This document shows positions 1 to 9,990 of a stretch of DNA of 64,000 nucleotides, in pieces. How positions within the stretch are numbered: the first letter of the stretch is position 1; every line of letters begins with the position of its first letter. A program made the position numbers and the translations under genes. Where the stretch lies: positions 34,649,231 through 34,713,230 of the forward strand of contig CM046307.1 of the NCBI GenBank assembly GCA_025267735.1, given 5' to 3'. Under the pieces are notes generated by a model. It had not been told where the DNA came from and searched no databases. It saw nothing but the letters and a program-made list of their open reading frames with translations. The DNA comes from Mactra quadrangularis. Taxonomy: Eukaryota; Mollusca; Bivalvia; Venerida; Mactridae.

Positions 1-278
1 CAAATGAAAGATCAACGACAACCCAAGGTACGTTAATTTCTTGTGTTTGATTTTTCGTATTCTTATGTATTGAGTATGATTTTCTGCTGGTTACGAGCAA
101 GTCGACGCAGTTGTTTTAACTTATTTGGCTGTGACCAGTGCACCTAACTCAGCTTTCCTGGACACTTATCTGTTTAACCAGTACTTAAGTCACTACCACT
201 TGCATGTTGTTCAAGAGAAGTCGTACTGTATTTGTTTGGGCAATTTCTTGTAAGGTTATAGCCGCCTGGCCTGGGCGT

Positions 279-288
279 GATTCAAACC
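279..288 (-). other. Degenerate tRNA B-box-like sequence in intron A
   Basis: On the minus strand this reads GGTTTGAATC, one base from the B-box core GGTTCGAATC seen at the equivalent site of intron B. It is present in all units. It looks like the decayed partner of the intron B site. Confidence 0.3.
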
Positions 289-301
289 AGTATCCCCTGT
301 A

Positions 302-326
302 CCCCCCCCCCAATCGCACCCCCCCC
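302..326 (+). repeat. Paired hypervariable C-tracts of intron A (reference copy)
   Basis: Ten C, then AATCGCA, then eight C. Across the units the first tract varies from 9 to 14 and the second from 7 to 13. Some copies carry an interrupting base: C4-T-C4 in U1, U6, U8 and U11; C3-A-C7 in U19 and U20; C4-A-C4 in U40 and U57. On the minus strand the two G-runs with a 7-base linker could supply four G-triplets, so a G-quadruplex is possible. Intron B has only CCCCCACC here. Confidence 0.85.
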
Positions 327-401
327 TTTTGTGATGATTGATTATGTCTTAATGCGAGTTTGTTTTACGGTGTTGTTTATGTTGCGCACTTTCTATTCTA
401 G

Positions 402-468
402 ACCAAGAAGAAGAAAGAAGAAGATGACACAGACTACCGACCAAATGAAAGATCACCAAAGACACAAG
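402..468 (+). other. Reference exon-like block B (67 nt)
   Basis: Bounded by TTCTATTCTAG| and by AAG|GTACGT. It is homologous to block A, sharing AAGAAGAAGATGACACAGACT and CCGACCAAATGAAAGATCA. Read from its first base it is open for 22 codons plus one base and begins TKKKKEEDDTDYRPNERS. A second frame reads PRRRKKK then MTQTTDQMKDHQRPK. It is 9 nt longer than block A measured from the second acceptor, so the two are interchangeable in frame. This copy has a private C-to-A change at 464. Other changes: a 3-nt deletion in U13, CGA to TGA in U58, and substitutions in U19 and U35. The product is not recognised. Confidence 0.5.
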
Positions 469-826
469 GTACGTTAATTTCTTGTGTTTGATTTTTCGTA
501 TTCTAGGGTATCGAGTATGATTTTCGGCTGGTTACGAGCAAGTTGACGCAGTTGTTTTAACTTATTTGGCTGTGACCAGTGCACCTAACTCAGCTTTCCT
601 GGACACTTTTCTATTTAACCAGTACTTTTGTCACTACCACTTGCGTGTTGTTCAAGAGGAGTTGTACTGTATTTGTTGCGCCCATTTTATGTAAGGTTAT
701 AGCCGCCTGCCCTGGGCGTGATTCGAACCAGTGTCCCCTGTACCCCCACCAATTGTGATGATTGATTATGTCTTTATGTGAGTTTGTTTTACGGTGTTGT
801 TTATGTTGCGCACTTTTCTATTCTAG
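469..826 (+). other. Reference intron B (358 bp), putative
   Basis: It starts GTACGTTAAT and ends CTTTTCTATTCTAG. It is a paralogue of intron A that lacks the long C-tracts and has TTCTAGGGTATCGAG where intron A has TTCTTATGTATTGAG. It contains GATTCGAACC (720-729), whose complement matches a tRNA B box. Rare variants useful as unit fingerprints lie here: the 8-bp deletion of U1, U8 and U11, the 1-bp deletion in U34, U46, U50 and U63, and GTCACT to TTCACT in U26, U30, U42 and U59. Confidence 0.55.
720..729 (-). other. tRNA B-box-like sequence in intron B (SINE remnant?)
   Basis: The minus strand reads GGTTCGAATC, matching the core of the RNA polymerase III B box. The flanking bases (ACTG before, ACGCC after) do not pair into a good five-base T-stem, and I find no convincing A box or cloverleaf nearby. 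A tRNA-derived short interspersed element that decayed inside the ancestral intron is plausible. A functional tRNA gene is not supported. Confidence 0.35.
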
Positions 827-892
827 ACCAAGAAGAAGAACGAAGAAAGAAGAAGATGACACAGACTGAAGAGGATCCCCTGGTACAGAGAA
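827..892 (+). other. Reference exon-like block C (66 nt, or 56 nt with the upstream donor)
   Basis: Its acceptor context is nearly the same as that of block B (TTCTATTCTAG|ACCAAGAAGAAGA). It has 7 extra bases in the purine run, so the shared MTQT core falls in a different frame from the open frame of A and B. Two donors are possible: CTG|GTACAG after 882 and GAA|GTATGA after 892. In frame 2 it reads QEEERRKKKMTQTEEDPL, then VQR if the later donor is used. Unspliced translation continues into intron C and stops shortly after (except in U18, where a base change extends it). U40 and U57 share CGA to CAA; U55 has ACT to TCT. Confidence 0.5.
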
Positions 893-966
893 GTATGACC
901 CTTTTTTAATTATATTTTTTCTACTGTTTTTATATTATCCTAACCTTGTTTGTTCTCTGTTTCTAG
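893..966 (+). other. Reference intron C (74 bp), putative short intron
   Basis: It begins GTATGACCC, is strongly T-rich, contains TATCCTAACC as a branch-point-like motif about 24-30 bases before the acceptor, then a pyrimidine run and TTTCTAG. This is the most intron-like segment of the unit. It is unrelated to introns A and B. If the upstream donor of C and the second acceptor of A are used, the intron becomes 883-972 (90 nt). The acceptor AG is mutated to AT in U37 and U53. Confidence 0.6.
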
Positions 967-1030
967 GCGTAGAAGAAAGAAGAAGATGACACAGACTTCC
1001 GACCAAATGAAAGATCAACGACAACCCAAG
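967..1030 (+). other. Reference exon-like block A (64 nt; 58 nt with the second acceptor)
   Basis: The block is bounded by a pyrimidine-rich CTCTGTTTCTAG acceptor and by the donor AAG|GTACGT. The acceptor is tandem: TAG|GCGTAG|AAG, so the block may begin at 967 or 973. From 967 read directly, codon 2 is TAG. From 973 the frame is open for 19 codons plus one base (KKEEDDTDFRPNERSTTTQ). Another frame reads RRRKKK then MTQTSDQMKDQRQPK. The composition is purine-rich GAA/AAG, like an exonic splicing enhancer. Every unit carries this block; copies in U15 and U17 lack one AAG, and U5 has AT changed to TA. I do not recognise a protein family. Exon status is inferred from splice signals only. Confidence 0.5.
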
Positions 1031-1961
1031 GTACGTTAATTTCTTGTGTTTGATTTTTCGTATTCTTATGTATTGAGTATTATTTTCTGCTGGTTACGAG
1101 CAAGTCGACGCAGTTGTTTTAACTTATTTGGCTGTGACCAGTGCACCTAACTCAGCTTTCCTGGACACTTATCTGTTTAACCAGTACTTAAGTCACTACC
1201 ACTTCCATGTTGTTCAAGAGAAGTCGTACTGTATTTGTTGGGGCAATTTCTTGTAAGGTTATAGCCGCCTGGCCTGGGCGTGATTCAAACCAGTATCCCC
1301 TGTACCCCTCCCCAATCGCACCCCCCCCCTTTTGTGATGATTGATTATGTCTTAATGCGAGTTTGTTTTACGGTGTTGTTTATGTTGCGCACTTTCTATT
1401 CTAGACCAAGAAGAAGAAAGAAGAAGATGACACAGACTACCGACCAAATGAAAGATCACCAAAGACCCAAGGTACGTTAATTTCTTGTGTTTGATTTTTC
1501 GTATTCTAGGGTATCGAGTATGATTTTCGGCTGGTTACGAGCAAGTTGACGCAGTTGTTTTAACTTATTTGGCTGTGACCAGTGCACCTAACTCAGCTTT
1601 CCTGGACACTTTTCTATTTAACCAGTCACTACCACTTGCATGTTGTTCAAGAGGAGTTGTACTGTATTTGTTGCGCCCATTTTATGTAAGGTTATAGCCA
1701 CCTGCCCTGGGCGTGATTCGAACCAGTGTCCCCTGTACCCCCACCAATTGTGATGATTGATTATGTCTTTATGTGAGTTTGTTTTACGGTGTTGTTTATG
1801 TTGCGCACTTTTCTATTCTAGACCAAGAAGAAGAACGAAGAAAGAAGAAGATGACACAGACTGAAGAGGATCCCCTGGTACAGAGAAGTATGACCCTTTT
1901 TTAATTATATTTTTTCTACTGTTTTTATATTATCCTAACCTTGTTTGTTCTCTGTTTCTAG
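967..1961 (+). repeat. Unit U1
   Basis: 995 bp. GTATTAT variant at 1081, C at 1205, interrupted tract C4TC4/9, 8-bp deletion near 1625, A at 1640 and A at 1700. Closely matches U8. Confidence 0.95.
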
Positions 1962-2966
1962 GCGTAGAAGAAAGAAGAAGATGACACAGACTTCCGACCA
2001 AATGAAAGATCAACGACAACCCAAGGTACGTTAATTTCTTGTGTTTGATTTTTCGTATTCTTATGTATTGAGTATGATTTTCTGCTGGTTACGAGCAAGT
2101 CGACGCAGTTGTTTTAACTTATTTGGCTGTGACCAGTGCACCTAACTCAGCTTTCCTGGACACTTATCTGTTTAACCAGTACTTAAGTCACTACCACTTG
2201 CATGTTGTTCAAGAGAAGTCGTACTGTATTTGTTGGGGCAATTTCTTGTAAGGTTATAGCCGCCTGGCCTGGGCGTGATTCAAACCAGTATCCCCTGTAC
2301 CCCCCCCCCCAATCGCACCCCCCCCCTTTTGTGATGATTGATTATGTCTTAATGCGAGTTTGTTTTACGGTGTTGTTTATGTTGCGCACTTTCTATTCTA
2401 GACCAAGAAGAAGAAAGAAGAAGATGACACAGACTACCGACCAAATGAAAGATCACCAAAGACCCAAGGTACGTTAATTTCTTGTGTTTGATTTTTCGTA
2501 TTCTAGGGTATCGAGTATGATTTTCGGCTGGTTACGAGCAAGTTGACGCAGTTGTTTTAACTTATTTGGCTGTGACCAGTGCACCTAACTCAGCTTTCCT
2601 GGACACTTTTCTATTTAACCAGTACTTTTGTCACTACCACTTGCTTGTTGTTCAAGAGGAGTTGTACTGTATTTGTTGCGCCCATTTTATGTAAGGTTAT
2701 AGCCGCCTGCCCTGGGCGTGATTCGAACCAGTGTCCCCTGTACCCCCACCAATTGTGATGATTGATTATGTCTTTATGTGAGTTTGTTTTACGGTGTTGT
2801 TTATGTTGCGCACTTTTCTATTCTAGACCAAGAAGAAGAACGAAGAAAGAAGAAGATGACACAGACTGAAGAGGATCCCCTGGTACAGAGAAGTATGACC
2901 CTTTTTTAATTATATTTTTTCTACTGTTTTTATATTATCCTAACCTTGTTTGTTCTCTGTTTCTAG
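1962..2966 (+). repeat. Unit U2
   Basis: C-tracts 11/9. G to T at 2645 (CTTGCTTG), shared only with U9. Confidence 0.95.
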
Positions 2967-3972
2967 GCGTAGAAGAAAGAAGAAGATGACACAGACTTCC
3001 GACCAAATGAAAGATCAACGACAACCCAAGGTACGTTAATTTCTTGTGTTTGATTTTTCGTATTCTTATGTATTGAGTATGATTTTCTGCTGGTTACGAG
3101 CAAGTCGACGCAGTTGTTTTAACTTATTTGGCTGTGACCAGTGCACCTAACTCAGCTTTCCTGGACACTTATCTGTTTAACTAGTACTTAAGTCACTACC
3201 ACTTGCATGTTGTTCAAGAGAAGTCGTACTGTATTTGTTGGGGCAATTTCTTGTAAGGTTATAGCCGCCTGGCCTGGGCGTGATTCAAACCAGTATCCCC
3301 TGTACCCCCCCCCCAATCGCACCCCCCCCCCCTTTTGTGATGATTGATTATGTCTTAATGCGAGTTTGTTTTACGGTGTTGTTTATGTTGCGCACTTTCT
3401 ATTCTAGACCAAGAAGAAGAAAGAAGAAGATGACACAGACTACCGACCAAATGAAAGATCACCAAAGACCCAAGGTACGTTAATTTCTTGTGTTTGATTT
3501 TTCGTATTCTAGGGTATCGAGTATGATTTTCGGCTGGTTACGAGCAAGTTGACGCAGTTGTTTTAACTTATTTGGCTGTGACCAGTGCACCTAACTCAGC
3601 TTTCCTGGACACTTTTCTATTTAACCAGTACTTTTGTCACTACCACTTGCGTGTTGTTCAAGAGGAGTTGTACTGTATTTGTTGCGCCCATTTTATGTAA
3701 GGTTATAGCCGCCTGCCCTGGGCGTGATTCGAACCAGTGTCCCCTGTACCCCCACCAATTGTGATGATTGATTATGTCTTTATGTGAGTTTGTTTTACGG
3801 TGTTGTTTATGTTGCGCACTTTTCTATTCTAGACCAAGAAGAAGAACGAAGAAAGAAGAAGATGACACAGACTGAAGAGGATCCCCTGGTACAGAGAAGT
3901 ATGACCCTTTTTTAATTATATTTTTTCTACTGTTTTTATATTATCCTAACCTTGTTTGTTCTCTGTTTCTAG
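2967..3972 (+). repeat. Unit U3
   Basis: C-tracts 10/11. C to T at 3182 (AACTAGTAC), shared only with U13. Confidence 0.95.
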
Positions 3973-4976
3973 GCGTAGAAGAAAGAAGAAGATGACACAG
4001 ACTTCCGACCAAATGAAAGATCAACGACAACCCAAGGTACGTTAATTTCTTGTGTTTGATTTTTCGTATTCTTATGTATTGAGTATGATTTTCTGCTGGT
4101 TACGAGCAAGTCGACGCAGTTGTTTTAACTTATTTGGCTGTGACCAGTGCACCTAACTCAGCTTTCCTGGACACTTATCTGTTTAACCAGTACTTAAGTC
4201 ACTACCACTTGCATGTTGTTCAAGAGAAGTCGTACTGTATTTGTTGGGGCAATTTCTTGTAAGGTTATAGCCGCCTGGCCTGGGCGTGATTCAAACCAGT
4301 ATCCCCTGTACCCCCCCCCCAATCGCACCCCCCCCCTTTTGTGATGATTGATTATGTCTTAATGCGAGTTTGTTTTACGGTGTTGTTTATGTTGCGCACT
4401 TTCTATTCTAGACCAAGAAGAAGAAAGAAGAAGATGACACAGACTACCGACCAAATGAAAGATCACCAAAGACCCAAGGTACGTTAATTTCTTGTGTTTG
4501 ATTTTTCGTATTCTAGGGTATCGAGTATGATTTTCGGCTGGTTACGAGCAAGTTGACGCAGTTGTTTTAACTTATTTGGCTGTGACCAGTGCACCTAACT
4601 CAGCTTTCCTGGACACTTTTCTATTTAACCAGTACTTTTGTCACTACCACTTGCGTGTTGTTCAAGAGGAGTTGTACTGTATTTGTTGCGCCCATTTTAT
4701 GTAAGGTTATAGCCGCCTGCCCTGGGCGTGATTCGAACCAGTGTCCCCTGTACCCCCACCAATTGTGATGATTGATTATGTCTTTATGTGAGTTTGTTTT
4801 ACGGTGTTGTTTATGTTGCGCACTTTTCTATTCTAGACCAAGAAGAAGAACGAAGAAAGAAGAAGATGACACAGACTGAAGAGGATCCCCTGGTACAGAG
4901 AAGTATGACCCTTTTTTAATTATATTTTTTCTACTGTTTTTATATTATCCTAACCTTGTTTGTTCTCTGTTTCTAG
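3973..4976 (+). repeat. Unit U4
   Basis: C-tracts 10/9. No distinguishing substitution noticed. Confidence 0.95.
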
Positions 4977-5982
4977 GCGTAGAAGAAAGAAGAAGATGAC
5001 ACAGACTTCCGACCAATAGAAAGATCAACGACAACCCAAGGTACGTTAATTTCTTGTGTTTGATTTTTCGTATTCTTATGTATTGAGTATGATTTTCTGC
5101 TGGTTACGAGCAAGTCGACGCAGTTGTTTTAACTTATTTGGCTGTGACCAGTGCACCTAACTCAGCTTTCCTGGACACTTATCTGTTTAACCAGTACTTA
5201 AGTCACTACCACTTGCATGCTGTTCAAGAGAAGTCGTACTGTATTTGTTGGGGCAATTTCTTGTAAGGTTATAGCCGCCTGGCCTGGGCGTGATTCAAAC
5301 CAGTATCCCCTGTACCCCCCCCCCCAATCGCACCCCCCCCCCTTTTGTGATGATTGATTATGTCTTAATGCGAGTTTGTTTTACGGTGTTGTTTATGTTG
5401 CGCACTTTCTATTCTAGACCAAGAAGAAGAAAGAAGAAGATGACACAGACTACCGACCAAATGAAAGATCACCAAAGACCCAAGGTACGTTAATTTCTTG
5501 TGTTTGATTTTTCGTATTCTAGGGTATCGAGTATGATTTTCGGCTGGTTACGAGCAAGTTGACGCAGTTGTTTTAACTTATTTGGCTGTGACCAGTGCAC
5601 CTAACTCAGCTTTCCTGGACACTTTTCTATTTAACCAGTACTTTTGTCACTACCACTTGCGTGTTGTTCAAGAGGAGTTGTACTGTATTTGTTGCGCCCA
5701 TTTTATGTAAGGTTATAGCCGCCTGCCCTGGGCGTGATTCGAACCAGTGTCCCCTGTACCCCCACCAATTGTGATGATTGATTATGTCTTTATGTGAGTT
5801 TGTTTTACGGTGTTGTTTATGTTGCGCACTTTTCTATTCTAGACCAAGAAGAAGAACGAAGAAAGAAGAAGATGACACAGACTGAAGAGGATCCCCTGGT
5901 ACAGAGAAGTATGACCCTTTTTTAATTATATTTTTTCTACTGTTTTTATATTATCCTAACCTTGTTTGTTCTCTGTTTCTAG
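4977..5982 (+). repeat. Unit U5
   Basis: C-tracts 11/10. Private AT to TA at 5017-5018 in block A, and T to C at 5220. Confidence 0.95.
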
Positions 5983-6987
5983 GCGTAGAAGAAAGAAGAA
6001 GATGACACAGACTTCCGACCAAATGAAAGATCAACGACAACCCAAGGTACGTTAATTTCTTGTGTTTGATTTTTCGTATTCTTATGTATTGAGTATTATT
6101 TTCTGCTGGTTACGAGCAAGTCGACGCAGTTGTTTTAACTTATTTGGCTGTGACCAGTGCACCTAACTCAGCTTTCCTGGACACTTATCTGTTTAACCAG
6201 TACTTAAGTCACTACCACTTGCATGTTGTTCAAGAGAAGTCGTACTGTATTTGTTGGGGCAATTTCTTGTAAGGTTATAGCCGCCTGGCCTGGGCGTGAT
6301 TCAAACCAGTATCCCCTGTACCCCTCCCCAATCGCACCCCCCCCCCCTTTTGTGATGATTGATTATGTCTTAATGCGAGTTTGTTTTACGGTGTTGTTTA
6401 TGTTGCGCACTTTCTATTCTAGACCAAGAAGAAGAAAGAAGAAGATGACACAGACTACCGACCAAATGAAAGATCACCAAAGACCCAAGGTACGTTAATT
6501 TCTTGTGTTTGATTTTTCGTATTCTAGGGTATCGAGTATGATTTTCGGCTGGTTACGAGCAAGTTGACGCAGTTGTTTTAACTTATTTGGCTGTGACCAG
6601 TGCACCTAACTCAGCTTTCCTGGACACTTTTCTATTTAACCAGTACTTTTGTCACTACCACTTGCGTGTTGTTCAAGAGGAGTTGTACTGTATTTGTTGC
6701 GCCCATTTTATGTAAGGTTATAGCCGCCTGCCCTGGGCGTGATTCGAACCAGTGTCCCCTGTACCCCCACCAATTGTGATGATTGATTATGTCTTTATGT
6801 GAGTTTGTTTTACGGTGTTGTTTATGTTGCGCACTTTTCTATTCTAGACCAAGAAGAAGAACGAAGAAAGAAGAAGATGACACAGACTGAAGAGGATCCC
6901 CTGGTACAGAGAAGTATGACCCTTTTTTAATTATATTTTTTCTACTGTTTTTATATTATCCTAACCTTGTTTGTTCTCTGTTTCTAG
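5983..6987 (+). repeat. Unit U6
   Basis: GTATTAT variant at 6097 and interrupted tract C4TC4/11. The C4TC4 tract is shared with U1, U8 and U11. Confidence 0.95.
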
Positions 6988-7989
6988 GCGTAGAAGAAAG
7001 AAGAAGATGACACAGACTTCCGACCAAATGAAAGATCAACGACAACCCAAGGTACGTTAATTTCTTGTGTTTGATTTTTCGTATTCTTATGTATTGAGTA
7101 TTATTTTCTGCTGGTTACGAGCAAGTCGACGCAGTTGTTTTAACTTATTTGGCTGTGACCAGTGCACCTAACTCAGCTTTCCTGGACACTTATCTGTTTA
7201 ACCAGTACTTAAGTCACTACCACTTGCATGTTGTTCAAGAGAAGTCGTGCTGTATTTGTTGGGGCAATTTCTTGTAAGGTTATAGCCGCCTGGCCTGGGC
7301 GTGATTCAAACCAGTATCCCCTGTACCCCCCCCCAATCGCACCCCCCCCTTTTGTGATGATTGATTATGTCTTAATGCGAGTTTGTTTTACGGTGTTGTT
7401 TATGTTGCGCACTTTCTATTCTAGACCAAGAAGAAGAAAGAAGAAGATGACACAGACTACCGACCAAATGAAAGATCACCAAAGACCCAAGGTACGTTAA
7501 TTTCTTGTGTTTGATTTTTCGTATTCTAGGGTATCGAGTATGATTTTCGGCTGGTTACGAGCAAGTTGACGCAGTTGTTTTAACTTATTTGGCTGTGACC
7601 AGTGCACCTAACTCAGCTTTCCTGGACACTTTTCTATTTAACCAGTACTTTTGTCACTACCACTTGCGTGTTGTTCAAGAGGAGTTGTACTGTATTTGTT
7701 GCGCCCATTTTATGTAAGGTTATAGCCGCCTGCCCTGGGCGTGATTCGAACCAGTGTCCCCTGTACCCCCACCAATTGTGATGATTGATTATGTCTTTAT
7801 GTGAGTTTGTTTTACGGTGTTGTTTATGTTGCGCACTTTTCTATTCTAGACCAAGAAGAAGAACGAAGAAAGAAGAAGATGACACAGACTGAAGAGGATC
7901 CCCTGGTACAGAGAAGTATGACCCTTTTTTAATTATATTTTTTCTACTGTTTTTATATTATCCTAACCTTGTTTGTTCTCTGTTTCTAG
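6988..7989 (+). repeat. Unit U7
   Basis: GTATTAT variant at 7102; A to G at 7249 (GTCGTGCTG), shared with U12; C-tracts 9/8. Confidence 0.95.
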
Positions 7990-8987
7990 GCGTAGAAGAA
8001 AGAAGAAGATGACACAGACTTCCGACCAAATGAAAGATCAACGACAACCCAAGGTACGTTAATTTCTTGTGTTTGATTTTTCGTATTCTTATGTATTGAG
8101 TATTATTTTCTGCTGGTTACGAGCAAGTCGACGCAGTTGTTTTAACTTATTTGGCTGTGACCAGTGCACCTAACTCAGCTTTCCTGGACACTTATCTGTT
8201 TAACCAGTACTTAAGTCACTACCACTTGCATGTTGTTCAAGAGAAGTCGTACTGTATTTGTTGGGGCAATTTCTTGTAAGGTTATAGCCGCCTGGCCTGG
8301 CCGTGATTCAAACCAGTATCCCCTGTACCCCTCCCCAATCGCACCCCCCCCCCCCTTTTGTGATGATTGATTATGTCTTAATGCGAGTTTGTTTTACGGT
8401 GTTGTTTATGTTGCGCACTTTCTATTCTAGACCAAGAAGAAGAAAGAAGAAGATGACACAGACTACCGACCAAATGAAAGATCACCAAAGACCCAAGGTA
8501 CGTTAATTTCTTGTGTTTGATTTTTCGTATTCTAGGGTATCGAGTATGATTTTCGGCTGGTTACGAGCAAGTTGACGCAGTTGTTTTAACTTATTTGGCT
8601 GTGACCAGTGCACCTAACTCAGCTTTCCTGGACACTTTTCTATTTAACCAGTCACTACCACTTGCATGTTGTTCAAGAGGAGTTGTACTGTATTTGTTGC
8701 GCCCATTTTATGTAAGGTTATAGCCACCTGCCCTGGGCGTGATTCGAACCAGTGTCCCCTGTACCCCCACCAATTGTGATGATTGATTATGTCTTTATGT
8801 GAGTTTGTTTTACGGTGTTGTTTATGTTGCGCACTTTTCTATTCTAGACCAAGAAGAAGAACGAAGAAAGAAGAAGATGACACAGACTGAAGAGGATCCC
8901 CTGGTACAGAGAAGTATGACCCTTTTTTAATTATATTTTTTCTACTGTTTTTATATTATCCTAACCTTGTTTGTTCTCTGTTTCTAG
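7990..8987 (+). repeat. Unit U8
   Basis: 998 bp. GTATTAT at 8104, private G to C at 8301, C4TC4/12, 8-bp deletion near 8650, and the CTTGCATG and GCCACC variants. Sister of U1. Confidence 0.95.
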
Positions 8988-9990
8988 GCGTAGAAGAAAG
9001 AAGAAGATGACACAGACTTCCGACCAAATGAAAGATCAACGACAACCCAAGGTACGTTAATTTCTTGTGTTTGATTTTTCGTATTCTTATGTATTGAGTA
9101 TGATTTTCTGCTGGTTACGAGCAAGTCGACGCAGTTGTTTTAACTTATTTGGCTGTGACCAGTGCACCTAACTCAGCTTTCCTGGACACTTATCTGTTTA
9201 ACCAGTACTTAAGTCACTACCACTTGCATGTTGTTCAAGAGAAGTCGTACTGTATTTGTTGGGGCAATTTCTTGTAAGGTTATAGCCGCCTGGCCTGGGC
9301 GTGATTCAAACCAGTATCCCCTGTACCCCCCCCCAATCGCACCCCCCCCCTTTTGTGATGATTGATTATGTCTTAATGCGAGTTTGTTTTACGGTGTTGT
9401 TTATGTTGCGCACTTTCTATTCTAGACCAAGAAGAAGAAAGAAGAAGATGACACAGACTACCGACCAAATGAAAGATCACCAAAGACCCAAGGTACGTTA
9501 ATTTCTTGTGTTTGATTTTTCGTATTCTAGGGTATCGAGTATGATTTTCGGCTGGTTACGAGCAAGTTGACGCAGTTGTTTTAACTTATTTGGCTGTGAC
9601 CAGTGCACCTAACTCAGCTTTCCTGGACACTTTTCTATTTAACCAGTACTTTTGTCACTACCACTTGCTTGTTGTTCAAGAGGAGTTGTACTGTATTTGT
9701 TGCGCCCATTTTATGTAAGGTTATAGCCGCCTGCCCTGGGCGTGATTCGAACCAGTGTCCCCTGTACCCCCACCAATTGTGATGATTGATTATGTCTTTA
9801 TGTGAGTTTGTTTTACGGTGTTGTTTATGTTGCGCACTTTTCTATTCTAGACCAAGAAGAAGAACGAAGAAAGAAGAAGATGACACAGACTGAAGAGGAT
9901 CCCCTGGTACAGAGAAGTATGACCCTTTTTTAATTATATTTTTTCTACTGTTTTTATATTATCCTAACCTTGTTTGTTCTCTGTTTCTAG
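8988..9990 (+). repeat. Unit U9
   Basis: C-tracts 9/9; G to T at 9669, shared with U2. Confidence 0.95.

Larger units (their letters stand above)
28..401 (+). other. Reference intron A (374 bp), putative
   Basis: It begins GTACGTTAAT right after the AAG of block A and ends CTTTCTATTCTAG before block B. It contains two adjacent C-tracts (302-311 and 319-326) and a sequence related to the complement of a tRNA B box (279-288). It is a diverged copy of intron B: matching stretches include CTGGTTACGAGCAAGT, GGCTGTGACCAGTGCACC and TTTACGGTGTTGTTTATG. No promoter or independent gene was seen. Open frames starting in this intron and running into block B exist only when the two C-tracts total 2 modulo 3, so I do not call them genes. 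Confidence 0.55.
1..966 (+). repeat. Unit U0 (partial, left edge)
   Basis: Begins inside block A (27 nt remain). C-tracts 10/8. Private changes: G to T at 237, and C to A at 464 in block B. Confidence 0.95.

Noticed and set aside
704..752. Minus-strand tRNA gene
   Set aside because: Only the B-box core matches. The T-stem does not pair well and no A box, anticodon arm or acceptor stem could be found at the right spacing.
7228..7500. Recurring 66-92 aa open frames (MLFKRSR... or MIQTS... to ...HQRPKVR), about once per unit
   Set aside because: They run through intron A, its C-tracts and the block B acceptor, and stop just inside intron B. The long form appears only when the two C-tracts total 2 modulo 3, and the short forms start at GTG. 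This is a by-product of C-tract length, not a gene.
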